Shown in pieces: positions 1-8,226 of a stretch of 8,226 nucleotides of DNA. The stretch spans positions 1-8,226 of the forward strand of contig CANGUQ010000153.1 of NCBI GenBank assembly GCA_947456915.1, read 5' to 3'. Source of the stretch: Betaproteobacteria bacterium. GTDB taxonomy: Bacteria > Pseudomonadota > Gammaproteobacteria > Burkholderiales > CAIKXV01. Each line of letters begins with the position of its first letter. Position 1 is the first letter of the stretch. A program made the translations under genes and the position numbers. Below the pieces are notes generated by a model that saw only the letters and a list, made by a program, of their open reading frames with translations, was not told where the DNA came from and did not search any database.

Positions 1-19
1 CGCGTCGAGATCTGCGCGC

Positions 20-3000
20 TCAGCCACGGCCACCCCCCGTACCGTCGGCGCCCGGGCCGGCGGCCGCAGCCGGATCCACCGGTGCACCCGGCACCGGTCC
101 CGGCGGCAGTCCCAGATCGTGCGGTGGCGGCGTCCCGCCGCAGGGCGACGGGTTGCGGGAGAGGCGGCTCACGACAGCCCGGATCATCACGTAGAACACC
201 GGCGTGAGGAACAGGCCGAAGAAGGTGAGGCCGATCATGCCGGAGAACACTGCCACACCCATCGCCTGGCGCATCTCGGCGCCGGGGCCGTAGGCAATCA
301 CCAGCGGAATGACGCCCATGATGAATGCGAACGAGGTCATCAGGATCGGCCGCAGCCGCAGGCGCGCCGACTCGACCGCGGCCTCGAGGTACGTGTGCCC
401 GCGCATCTCGAGCTCGCGCGCGAACTCGACGATCAGGATCGCGTTCTTGCAGGCGAGCCCCACCAGAACGAACAGGCCGATCTGGGTGAAGATGTTGTTG
501 TCGCCACCCCAACCGAAGCGGCTGAAGGCCCACACGCCGAAGATCGCGCAGAGCACGCCCATCGGCACGATCAGGATCACCGCCAGCGGGAGACTCCAGC
601 TCTCGTACTGCGCAGCCAGCACGAGAAACACCAGCAGCACACACAGCGGGAATACGTAGAACGTCGTGTTGCCGGCAAGAATCTGCTGGTAGGTGAGTTC
701 CGTCCACTCGTAGGTAATGCCGTTGGGCAGCGTCTCCGCAGCCAGCCGCTCCATGATCCTGCGCGCCTGATCCGAGCTGACGCCGGGCGCAGCGTTGCCG
801 TTGATGTCGGCTGACAGGTACGCGTTGTAGCGCTGTACGCGCTCGGGGCCATAGCTCGGCTCGACCTTCATGATCGCGCCCAGCGGCACCATCTCGCCGG
901 CGGCGTTGCGCACCCGCAGCTGACGGATGTCCTCGGCGCTGGTGCGGAAGTCGGCGTCGGCCTGCACGCGCACCTGGTAGGTGCGTCCGAACCGGTTGAA
1001 GTCGTTGACGTAGAGCGAGCCGAGGTAGATCTGCATCGTGTCGAACACGTCGGTGATGCTCACGCCGACGCGCTTGGCCTTCACCCGATCGAGTTCGGCG
1101 TTGAGCTGCGGCACGTTGATCTGGTAGCCGGAGAACGCACCGACGATTCCCGAATCCGGCGCATAGGTGCGTCCGATCAGCGCCTGGGTCGCCGCGTACA
1201 GCGCCTCGTAACCGAGGCCGGCGCGGTCCTCCACCTGCATCTTGAAGCCGCCGGTGGTGCCCAGCCCGGCCACTGGAGGTGGCGGCAGCACGCGCACGAA
1301 CGCGCCCTCGATGGCCAGCAGCTTCTGGTTCAGCGCCTCGGCGATCGCCCCGCCCGACTGCCCCTCGCCCCTGCGCTCCTGGAACGGCTTCAGACCGAAG
1401 AACACGACGCCGGCGTTCGAACTGTTGGTGAAGCCGGCGATCGACAGGCCCGGAAACGCGACGGAGTCCTTCACGCCGGGGTGGTCGAGCGCGATCGCCG
1501 ACATCCTGCGAATGACCTCCTCGCTGCGGTCGAGCGTCGCCCCGTCCGGCAGCTGTGTGAAACCGATCAGGTAGCCCTTGTCCTGTCCCGGCACGAAACC
1601 GCCCGGCACCTTCTGGAACAGCACCACTGCGCATCCGATCAGCAGCGCGTAGACGATGAGCGACAGTACCTTCTGCCGGACCACCCGCGCGACGGCGCCC
1701 GAGTAGCGGTTCGCCGCACGCGAGAAGAACCAGTTGAACGGGCGGAAGATCCAGCCGAACAGCGTGTCGATCAGGCGGCCCAGCCAGTCCTTCTTCGTGC
1801 CATGCGGCTGCAGCAGGATCGCAGCCAGCGCCGGCGAGAGGGTCAGCGAGTTGATCGCCGAGATCACCGTCGAGATCGCGATGGTCAGCGCGAACTGGCG
1901 ATAGAACTGCCCGGACAGCCCGGAGATGAACGCGATCGGGATGAACACCGCGCACAGCACCAGCCCGATCGCGATGATCGGGCCGCTCACTTCCTCCATC
2001 GCGCGGTGCGCGGCATCGCGCGGACTCAGACCGTTCTCGATGTTGCGCTCGACGTTCTCCACCACCACGATCGCATCGTCGACGACGATGCCGATCGCCA
2101 GCACGAGCCCGAACAGGGAAAGGGCGTTGATCGAGAAACCCGCCGCAAGCATCACCGCAAAGGTCCCGACCACCGACACCGGCACGGCGATCAGCGGAAT
2201 GATCGACGCGCGCCACGTCTGCAGGAACAGCACGACCACCACCACCACGAGCAGCACCGCCTCTAGCAGCGTGCCCACCACCTCGCGGATCGATTCGCGG
2301 GTGAACTGGGTCGGGTCGTAGACGATCGCGTAGTCGACGCCCGGCGGGAAACTGCGCTTGAGTTCCTGCATCGTGCGCCGCACGCTGTCGGACAGCTCGA
2401 GCGAGTTCGAACCCGGCGCCTGGAAGATCGGGATCGCGACCGCCGGCTTGTTGTTGAGCAGGCTGCGCAGCGAATAGTCGCCGGCGGCCAGCTCGATCCG
2501 CGCCACGTCGCGCAGGCGCACGATCGAGCCATCGCTGCCCGTCTTGATCACGATCTCGCCGAACTCCTCCTCGCTGGCGAGCCGCCCGCGCGCATTGACC
2601 AGCAGTTCGAACTGCGAGGCGCCAGTCGAGGGCTGCCCGCCCACGACGCCGGCGGCCACCTGCACGTTCTGCTCGCGAACGGCACGCACCACGTCGCCAG
2701 CGGCGAGCCCGCGCGAAGACACCTTCTGCGGGTCGAGCCAGATGCGCATCGAGTAGTCGCCGCCGCCGAACAGCGCGACCTGCCCCACGCCATCGAGACG
2801 GGCAATCACGTCCTTGACGTTGAGCACCGCGTAGTTGCGCAGGTACAGCGTGTCGTAGCGGTTGTCCGGCGACACCAGGTGCACGACCATCGTCAGATCG
2901 GGCGAACTCTTCTGCGTGGAGACACCCAGCGTCCGGGTGACCTCCGGCAGCCGCGGCAGCGCCTGCGACACGCGGTTCTGCACCTGCACCTGAGCCTGAT

Positions 3001-3307
3001 CGATGTTGGTGCCGACCTTGAAGGTGACGGTGATCTGCACCGCGCCGTTGGCCGTCGACTGCGAGCCCATGTACAGCATGTTCTCGACGCCGTTGATCGC
3101 GTCCTCCAGCGGCGAGGCGACCGTCTCGGCCAGCACCTTCGGGTTGGCACCGGGAAACTGCGCGCGCACCTGCACCGACGGCGGCACCACCTCCGGATAC
3201 TCGGAGATGGGCAGGAACCACACCGCGATCGCGCCGGCGACGAAGATCAGCAGCGAGACGACCGTGGCCAGGATCGGCCGGTCGATGAACACCTTCGACA
3301 GATCCAT
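20..3307 (-). CDS. RND multidrug efflux transporter, inner-membrane permease (HAE1 family, MexF/OqxB-like)
   Basis: This is the proton-driven inner-membrane pump of a tripartite efflux system, 1095 residues long. It shows the standard RND layout: TM1 (about 10-32), a first periplasmic pore/docking domain with the conserved ISEYPEVVPP and FPGANP motifs (34-56), a TM2-6 block (about 343-500), a second periplasmic domain containing GFVPGQDKGYL (570-580), and a TM8-12 block (about 880-1046). The proton-relay residues are present: D410 and D411 in TM4 (GIVVDDAIVVVEN), K954 in TM10 (ACKNAILIVEF), and R984/T991 in RLRPILMTS. From memory, the N-terminal half resembles MexF more than AcrB/MexB. The ATG lies 6 nt after the adaptor stop, so the two genes are co-transcribed and probably translationally coupled. 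The conserved core ends near residue 1048. The last 47 residues are a Pro/Gly/Ala-rich tail longer than usual for the family. Drug specificity cannot be read from the sequence. Confidence 0.96.
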   Translation of the reverse strand: MDLSKVFIDRPILATVVSLLIFVAGAIAVWFLPISEYPEVVPPSVQVRAQFPGANPKVLAETVASPLEDAINGVENMLYMGSQSTANGAVQITVTFKVGTNIDQAQVQVQNRVSQALPRLPEVTRTLGVSTQKSSPDLTMVVHLVSPDNRYDTLYLRNYAVLNVKDVIARLDGVGQVALFGGGDYSMRIWLDPQKVSSRGLAAGDVVRAVREQNVQVAAGVVGGQPSTGASQFELLVNARGRLASEEEFGEIVIKTGSDGSIVRLRDVARIELAAGDYSLRSLLNNKPAVAIPIFQAPGSNSLELSDSVRRTMQELKRSFPPGVDYAIVYDPTQFTRESIREVVGTLLEAVLLVVVVVVLFLQTWRASIIPLIAVPVSVVGTFAVMLAAGFSINALSLFGLVLAIGIVVDDAIVVVENVERNIENGLSPRDAAHRAMEEVSGPIIAIGLVLCAVFIPIAFISGLSGQFYRQFALTIAISTVISAINSLTLSPALAAILLQPHGTKKDWLGRLIDTLFGWIFRPFNWFFSRAANRYSGAVARVVRQKVLSLIVYALLIGCAVVLFQKVPGGFVPGQDKGYLIGFTQLPDGATLDRSEEVIRRMSAIALDHPGVKDSVAFPGLSIAGFTNSSNAGVVFFGLKPFQERRGEGQSGGAIAEALNQKLLAIEGAFVRVLPPPPVAGLGTTGGFKMQVEDRAGLGYEALYAATQALIGRTYAPDSGIVGAFSGYQINVPQLNAELDRVKAKRVGVSITDVFDTMQIYLGSLYVNDFNRFGRTYQVRVQADADFRTSAEDIRQLRVRNAAGEMVPLGAIMKVEPSYGPERVQRYNAYLSADINGNAAPGVSSDQARRIMERLAAETLPNGITYEWTELTYQQILAGNTTFYVFPLCVLLVFLVLAAQYESWSLPLAVILIVPMGVLCAIFGVWAFSRFGWGGDNNIFTQIGLFVLVGLACKNAILIVEFARELEMRGHTYLEAAVESARLRLRPILMTSFAFIMGVIPLVIAYGPGAEMRQAMGVAVFSGMIGLTFFGLFLTPVFYVMIRAVVSRLSRNPSPCGGTPPPHDLGLPPGPVPGAPVDPAAAAGPGADGTGGGRG

Positions 3308-3313
3308 CGCGGC

Positions 3314-4702
3314 CTACTTCTTCTCGGCGGGGGCGGCCCTGCCCTGATCGCTCGGCTGCGCCGCGGCATCCTGCTTCGGCTCGCCCTTGCCCTGCCCGCC
3401 CGCTGCCGCACCGGGCGCGCCCCGGGCAGGCGCGGGCCGCGGCCGTTCCTTCGGCTCCATCGGCACCAGCGTCGGCTGTACCGGCATGCCGGGCCGCACG
3501 CGCTGCACGCCATCGACGACGATCGTCTCGCCCGGCTTGAGCCCGTCGCGGATCACGCGCAGGCCGTCGACCACCGGTCCCAGCCGCACCTCGCGGTACT
3601 GCGTCTGCCCGTCGGGGCCGACCACCGTCACGAAGCGCTTGTTCTGGTCGGTGCCTACTGCCCGATCGTCGACCAGCGTCGCGGTGTAGGAGCCACCGCC
3701 GACCAGCTTCACTCGCGCGAACAGCCCGGGGGTGAAGCGGCCGTCGCGGTTGTCGACGACCGCGCGGGCGAGCAGCGTACCGGTCTGCGGGTTGACCCGG
3801 TTGTCGACGAACTCGACCACGCCCCTGCCCGGGTACCCCTCTTCGTTGGCGAGGCCCACGAACACCGGATTCCTGGCCTGGCGCGCGTTCGCGCGCTCGC
3901 TGCGGCGGGCGAGCTCGGCGTACTTCAGATACGCCTGCTCGTCGGCCTCGAACGACACGTAGATCGGGTTCAGCGTGACGATCGTCGTGAGGATGGTCTG
4001 CCCGGCAGTGACGAAGTTGCCTGCAGTCACCTCGGCACGGCTGGTGCGCCCGGCGATCGGCGACACGATGCGCGTGTACGAGAGATTGAGGCGTGCCGCG
4101 GCGAGGGTAGCCTCGGCCGAACGTGCAGCCGCCTCCCCATCCTTCTCGGCCGAGAGCCGCTCGTCGAACTCCTGCCGCGACACCGCGCCGGACTCCACCA
4201 GCTTTTCGGTGCGCGCGCGCTCGTTGCGCGCAAGATCGAGCCGCGTGCGAACCCGCGCGAGTTCGGCCTCGGCGCGCCGCACCTCGACCTGGAAGGGTTC
4301 CGGGTCGATCTCGAACATCACCTCGCCGCGCGCGACGTCGGCGCCCTGCCGATAGTTCACTCGCTGCAGATAGCCCGACACGCGCGGGCGCAGTTCCACG
4401 CGCTCGGTCGCTTCGACACGGCCGACGAACTCGTCCCAGTCGGCCACCGTGCGCTCCAGCGCCTGGGCAACGGTGACCGGCATCGCCATCGGCTTGCCGC
4501 CCGGGCCGCCCTTCGCCCCGGGTCCGGCCTTGCCGTCATCGCCAGCGCTGCACGCGGCGACCAGCAACGCGCCCGCACACACCGCCACCGTGACCCATCG
4601 CCGCGAACGCCGTGCGCTGCCCTGCTCGAGTTCACCCTGCAACAACCCATCCGGCGGCAGCACTGCTCGCTTGCCACCACCTTGCTGCGACTGCCGCTGC
4701 AT
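3314..4702 (-). CDS. RND efflux periplasmic adaptor (membrane fusion) lipoprotein, MexE-like
   Basis: This 462-residue adaptor would bridge the RND pump to an outer-membrane channel. A basic stretch (RRSRRW, 31-36) and a hydrophobic segment lead to the lipobox VAAC, with C51 as the predicted lipidated cysteine. A Gly/Lys/Asp-rich linker follows. The MexE-type signature ADWDEFVGRVEATERVELRP spans 87-106. The split lipoyl/barrel-sandwich domain is seen at 107-136 and again around TRIVSPIAGRTSRAEV (210-225). Between them is an Arg/Glu/Ala-rich alpha-helical hairpin (about 137-205), followed by beta-barrel and membrane-proximal domains to about 415. The tail from 417 is Pro/Ala/Gly/Gln-rich. I chose the ATG at 4702 because AAGGGGG precedes it at the right distance; an ATG at 4735 and a GTG at 4786 are in frame but lack a good ribosome site. 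The resulting n-region is long, so in-frame GTG (4663) or TTG (4645, 4642) starts remain possible. Confidence 0.93.
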   Translation of the reverse strand: MQRQSQQGGGKRAVLPPDGLLQGELEQGSARRSRRWVTVAVCAGALLVAACSAGDDGKAGPGAKGGPGGKPMAMPVTVAQALERTVADWDEFVGRVEATERVELRPRVSGYLQRVNYRQGADVARGEVMFEIDPEPFQVEVRRAEAELARVRTRLDLARNERARTEKLVESGAVSRQEFDERLSAEKDGEAAARSAEATLAAARLNLSYTRIVSPIAGRTSRAEVTAGNFVTAGQTILTTIVTLNPIYVSFEADEQAYLKYAELARRSERANARQARNPVFVGLANEEGYPGRGVVEFVDNRVNPQTGTLLARAVVDNRDGRFTPGLFARVKLVGGGSYTATLVDDRAVGTDQNKRFVTVVGPDGQTQYREVRLGPVVDGLRVIRDGLKPGETIVVDGVQRVRPGMPVQPTLVPMEPKERPRPAPARGAPGAAAGGQGKGEPKQDAAAQPSDQGRAAPAEKK

Positions 4703-4706
4703 CAAG

Positions 4707-4713
4707 CCCCCTT
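4707..4713 (-). promoter_or_regulatory. Shine-Dalgarno site of the adaptor gene
   Basis: On the minus strand AAGGGGG is followed by CTTG and then ATG (4702-4700). It closely resembles the consensus AAGGAGG and sits 4 nt from the start. It decides the start of the adaptor gene against the upstream in-frame ATG at 4735, which has no comparable site. Confidence 0.6.
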
Positions 4714-4763
4714 GAGCACTGTGCCGGCGCGCCATCTGCGGACGATCGTTCCGGATGCAGTCG

Positions 4764-4793
4764 ATTATGCCCGTCGCCGGAACCACGCAGCAA
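4764..4793 (-). promoter_or_regulatory. Candidate sigma-70 promoter of the RND operon
   Basis: On the minus strand, TTGCTG (4793-4788) and CATAAT (4769-4764) are separated by 18 nt. The -10 element matches TATAAT at 5 of 6 bases and the -35 matches TTGACA at 3 of 6. Transcription would begin near 4757 and leave a leader of about 55 nt before the ATG at 4702. The weak -35 would suit an activator- or repressor-controlled pump, but no regulator gene is in the window. An 8-bp palindrome (ACGATCGT, 4742-4749) lies in the leader and could be an operator; that is speculative. The assignment rests on consensus match and position only. Confidence 0.35.
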
Positions 4794-4847
4794 CCCGGCG
4801 CCGCGCATGTGCGCGCCGCTTCGAACCCGACAAGCGATGGACTGCAC

Positions 4848-5066
4848 AGGGTCAGGATCGATCCCGACTGCTGGCGGACTTTCCCCGAATCGAAAACGGG
4901 TCAAAAAGGGGGCGAAAAAGGGGTCAGGGTCGATTCCGGGCGAGGACCAGCGTATCCGGTCCCTCCGAAACCGGAATCGACCCTGACCCCTTTTTCGACC
5001 CTGACCCCTTTTTCGTTTTTCGAAACCGGAATCGACCCTGACCCCCTTTCGCTGACCCCCTTTCGC
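4848..5066. repeat. REP/BIME-like cluster of GGGGTCAGGGTCGATTCCGG repeats
   Basis: A cluster of direct and inverted copies of one unit (an A5 block followed by GGGGTCAGGGTCGATTCCGG) fills most of the gap between the two operons. The plus-oriented copy is 4915-4939. Minus-oriented copies lie at 4971-4995 (complete), 4995-5015 (lacking the CCGGAA end), 5021-5051 (complete but with CCCCCTTT in place of CCCCTTTTT) and 5052-5065 (only the CTGACCCCCTTTCG end). A degenerate plus copy (4849-4866, 16 of 18 bases matching) and partial A/G blocks (4892-4912) sit on the left. The plus/minus pairing, extragenic position and partial units fit REP elements, which in many proteobacteria are linked to RAYT (Y1-type) transposases. 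No transposase is present here, so any dependence on one in trans is inference. Confidence 0.8.
4913..4997. terminator. Perfect 27-bp inverted repeat with A5/T5 edges; possible bidirectional terminator
   Basis: Positions 4913-4939 and 4971-4997 are exact reverse complements over 27 bp, separated by 31 nt. The inner spacer holds a smaller stem, GGACC (4944-4948) with GGTCC (4958-4962). On either strand the 3' arm ends CCCCTTTTTCG, giving a GC-containing stem followed by a T run. It lies downstream of the hydroxylase operon and upstream of the pump promoter, so it could stop read-through between them. The large loop and the repeat origin make termination unproven. Confidence 0.4.
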
Positions 5067-5100
5067 ATTCGCAGCCAGCGACAGGCAACGCGCGATCGGG

Positions 5101-5125
5101 GTGGCGCGCCGGGCAGGCGCGCCAC
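5101..5125 (-). terminator. GC-rich hairpin after the hydroxylase operon
   Basis: GTGGCGCGCC (5101-5110) and GGCGCGCCAC (5116-5125) form a perfect 10-bp stem with a 5-nt loop. The hairpin starts 17 nt beyond the stop codon of the [2Fe-2S] subunit gene. No T run follows on the minus strand, so it is either a weak intrinsic terminator or a 3'-end stabilising structure. A second, smaller stem (GCGCGC-TCA-GCGCGC, 5137-5151) surrounds the stop codon itself. Confidence 0.4.
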
Positions 5126-5142
5126 ATCGGGGAGACGCGCGC

Positions 5143-5619
5143 TCAGCGCGCCGCCATCAGCTCCGCTGCCCGCCTGACCGAGCGCACGATGTTCACGTAG
5201 CCGGTGCAGCGGCAGATGTTGCCCTCGAGACCGTGCTCGATCTGTGCGTCGGTAGGATGCGGGTGGCGCCGCAGCAGATCGGCCACCGCCATCACCATTC
5301 CGGGCGTGCAGTAACCGCACTGCAGACCGTGGCACTCGGAGAACGCCTGCTGCACCGGATGCAGCGTCTCTCCCGTGGCCATGCCCTCGATCGTGGTGAC
5401 CGTCGCGCCGTCGGCCTGTACCGCCAGCATCGTGCACGACTTGATCGCCCGTCCGTCCACGTGCACGGTGCACGCGCCGCACTGCGTGGTGTCGCAACCG
5501 ACGTGGGTGCCGGTGAGCTGCAGCGTGTCGCGGATGAAGCTGACCAGCAGCGTGCGGTCTTCCACTTCGGCGCTGCGGGCAACGCCGTTCAGCGTGATCT
5601 GGATCTTGCTCATCGTCAT
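5143..5619 (-). CDS. Molybdenum hydroxylase small subunit, two [2Fe-2S] clusters (CoxS/CutS-like)
   Basis: This 158-residue protein is the electron-transfer subunit of a three-part xanthine dehydrogenase-family enzyme and carries electrons from the molybdenum centre to the FAD subunit. The N-terminal plant-ferredoxin domain binds the first cluster through C42, C47, C50 and C62 (GCDTTQCGAC ... SC). The C-terminal helical domain binds the second through C101 and C104 (GLQCGYCTPG) and C136 and C138 (NICRCTG). Q100, just before C101, is the conserved glutamine that contacts the molybdenum cofactor in this family. All expected ligands are present and the length is normal. No signal peptide is visible, so the enzyme should be cytoplasmic. 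It is the last gene of the operon, starting 12 nt after the FAD-subunit stop. ATG at 5619 or 5613 could each serve as the start; a weak GGAC precedes the first. The substrate is not indicated. Confidence 0.95.
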   Translation of the reverse strand: MTMSKIQITLNGVARSAEVEDRTLLVSFIRDTLQLTGTHVGCDTTQCGACTVHVDGRAIKSCTMLAVQADGATVTTIEGMATGETLHPVQQAFSECHGLQCGYCTPGMVMAVADLLRRHPHPTDAQIEHGLEGNICRCTGYVNIVRSVRRAAELMAAR

Positions 5620-5631
5620 TGCGTCCGTGGT

Positions 5632-6429
5632 TCAGGCCGGCAGTTCGCCGACGGCTCGCGCCGCCATAACGCGGCACAGTTGCGCGCGGTACTCGCGCGT
5701 GGCGTGGATATCCTGCGCGAAGCGCGCCAGATCGAGCGGCAGCCCGGAGAGCGCGGCCGCGCTCATCGAGCCCGCCAGCGCGGCTTCGGCCTGTGTCCAG
5801 CGGAACACGCCGTTGCCGGCGCCGGTGACTGCGACGCGCACGCCGCTGCCGGTCTCGGCGACGAGGACGCCGGACATCGCGTAGCCGGTGGCCGGGTGCG
5901 GAAACTTCACGTAGGCGGCCCGCCGCGGGACGGGAAAGCTCACCTTCAGCACGATTTCCCCGTCCTCGAGCGCGGTGCTGAACATGCCCTGGAAGAAGTC
6001 GTCGGCGGCGATTTCGCGCCGATCGGTGATCACCGTGGCACCCAGCCCGAGTACCGCCGCCGGATAGTCCGCCGCCGGGTCGTTGTTGGCGATCGATCCC
6101 CCGATGGTGCCCATGTAGCGGACCTGCGGGTCGCCGATGCCGCCGGCGAGCTTCGCCAGCACCGGGATCGCCGTGCGTACGACGTCGGAGTTCGCCACCG
6201 CGTCGTGGGTGGTGGCCGAGCCGATCACCAGCGTGTCGCCGTCGCGGGCGATCTGCCTGAGTTCGTCCAGAACACCCACGTGCACCAGGTGCGAAGCCTG
6301 GGCGAGGCGCTGCTTCATCGTCGGCAGCAGCGTCATGCCGCCGGACATCAGCCGTGCATCGCCGTTGGCGGCCAGTACCGCGGCCGCCTCTGCGACCGAC
6401 TGCGGCCTCACGTATCGGAATTCATACAT
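5632..6429 (-). CDS. Molybdenum hydroxylase medium subunit, FAD-binding (CoxM-like)
   Basis: This 265-residue protein is the FAD subunit, which takes electrons from the [2Fe-2S] subunit and passes them to an acceptor. Two FAD-binding signatures of the vanillyl-alcohol-oxidase-type fold are clear: SGGMTLLPTMKQRL (29-42) and TIGGSIANNDPAADYPA (108-124). The second half (about 165-265) is the C-terminal CO dehydrogenase flavoprotein domain, with the usual PRRAAYVKFPHPATGYAM region. I chose the ATG at 6429, giving MYEFRYVRP, the typical family N-terminus. It lies 13 nt after the large-subunit stop and is preceded by AGGCGAG. The open frame continues upstream to 6549, but that stretch overlaps the large-subunit gene and encodes an Arg/Ser-rich sequence unlike the family. 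Length and motifs look intact. Confidence 0.95.
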   Translation of the reverse strand: MYEFRYVRPQSVAEAAAVLAANGDARLMSGGMTLLPTMKQRLAQASHLVHVGVLDELRQIARDGDTLVIGSATTHDAVANSDVVRTAIPVLAKLAGGIGDPQVRYMGTIGGSIANNDPAADYPAAVLGLGATVITDRREIAADDFFQGMFSTALEDGEIVLKVSFPVPRRAAYVKFPHPATGYAMSGVLVAETGSGVRVAVTGAGNGVFRWTQAEAALAGSMSAAALSGLPLDLARFAQDIHATREYRAQLCRVMAARAVGELPA

Positions 6430-6442
6430 CTCGCCTGCCCTT

Positions 6443-8226
<1,784 letters not shown>

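Noticed and set aside
2225..2260. Trinucleotide (CAC/GAC) run as a microsatellite
   Set aside because: It encodes the Val-rich transmembrane helix after residue 350 of the pump, a normal feature of RND proteins.
1481..2266. Plus-strand frame ending in a His-rich stretch, like a metal-binding tail
   Set aside because: The His run is simply the antisense of the poly-Val transmembrane segment (residues 354-359) of the RND pump.
2879..5041. Plus-strand open frame of 720 codons antisense to the pump and adaptor genes
   Set aside because: It is very rich in Arg/His/Asp with no domain, runs opposite two well-supported genes and ends inside the repeats. Long antisense frames are common in G+C-rich DNA.
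4848..5066. CRISPR array
   Set aside because: Units occur in both orientations, are truncated to different extents, overlap or lie directly adjacent, and lack uniform spacers; no cas gene is present.
4901..5677. Minus-strand frame of 258 codons joining the small-subunit region to repeat-encoded peptides such as KGVRVDSG
   Set aside because: It is out of frame with the real [2Fe-2S] protein, and its C-terminal part is translated repeat DNA. Proteins with such peptides are likely annotation artefacts.

Overview
The window is G+C-rich bacterial DNA, and every gene in it lies on the minus strand. Codon use, the MexEF-type efflux pump and the type of intergenic repeat suggest a proteobacterium, most likely a betaproteobacterium. 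That placement is inference: there is no rRNA or other marker gene here.

Read in the direction of transcription, from high to low coordinates, the window holds two gene clusters. The first (8226 to 5143) is a three-gene molybdenum hydroxylase operon of the xanthine dehydrogenase / CO dehydrogenase-like family. Its order is large molybdopterin subunit (5' end cut by the window edge), medium FAD subunit, small [2Fe-2S] subunit, with gaps of 13 and 12 nt. The large subunit has the AYRGAGR active-site loop of the 'form II' or general hydroxylase group, not the Cys-bearing AYRCSFR loop of true aerobic CO dehydrogenase, so its substrate is unknown. Electrons would pass from the molybdenum centre through two [2Fe-2S] clusters to FAD.

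A gap of about 440 nt (4703-5142) follows. It holds a GC-rich hairpin just after the last hydroxylase gene and a compact cluster of REP-like repeats built on GGGGTCAGGGTCGATTCCGG. Within the cluster is a perfect 27-bp inverted repeat with A5/T5 edges. The gap ends with a probable promoter and a strong Shine-Dalgarno for the next operon.

The second cluster (4702 to 20) is an RND multidrug-efflux operon: a MexE-like lipoprotein adaptor, then 6 nt later a MexF/OqxB-like inner-membrane transporter. Both proteins end in unusual Gly/Pro/Ala-rich tails. An outer-membrane channel gene would be expected next but lies outside the window, if present; a possible overlapping start codon sits at the very edge.

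The genes themselves belong to known families. The part least explained by ordinary annotation is the repeat cluster between the two operons. I see no CRISPR array, tRNA, rRNA, transposase or phage gene.
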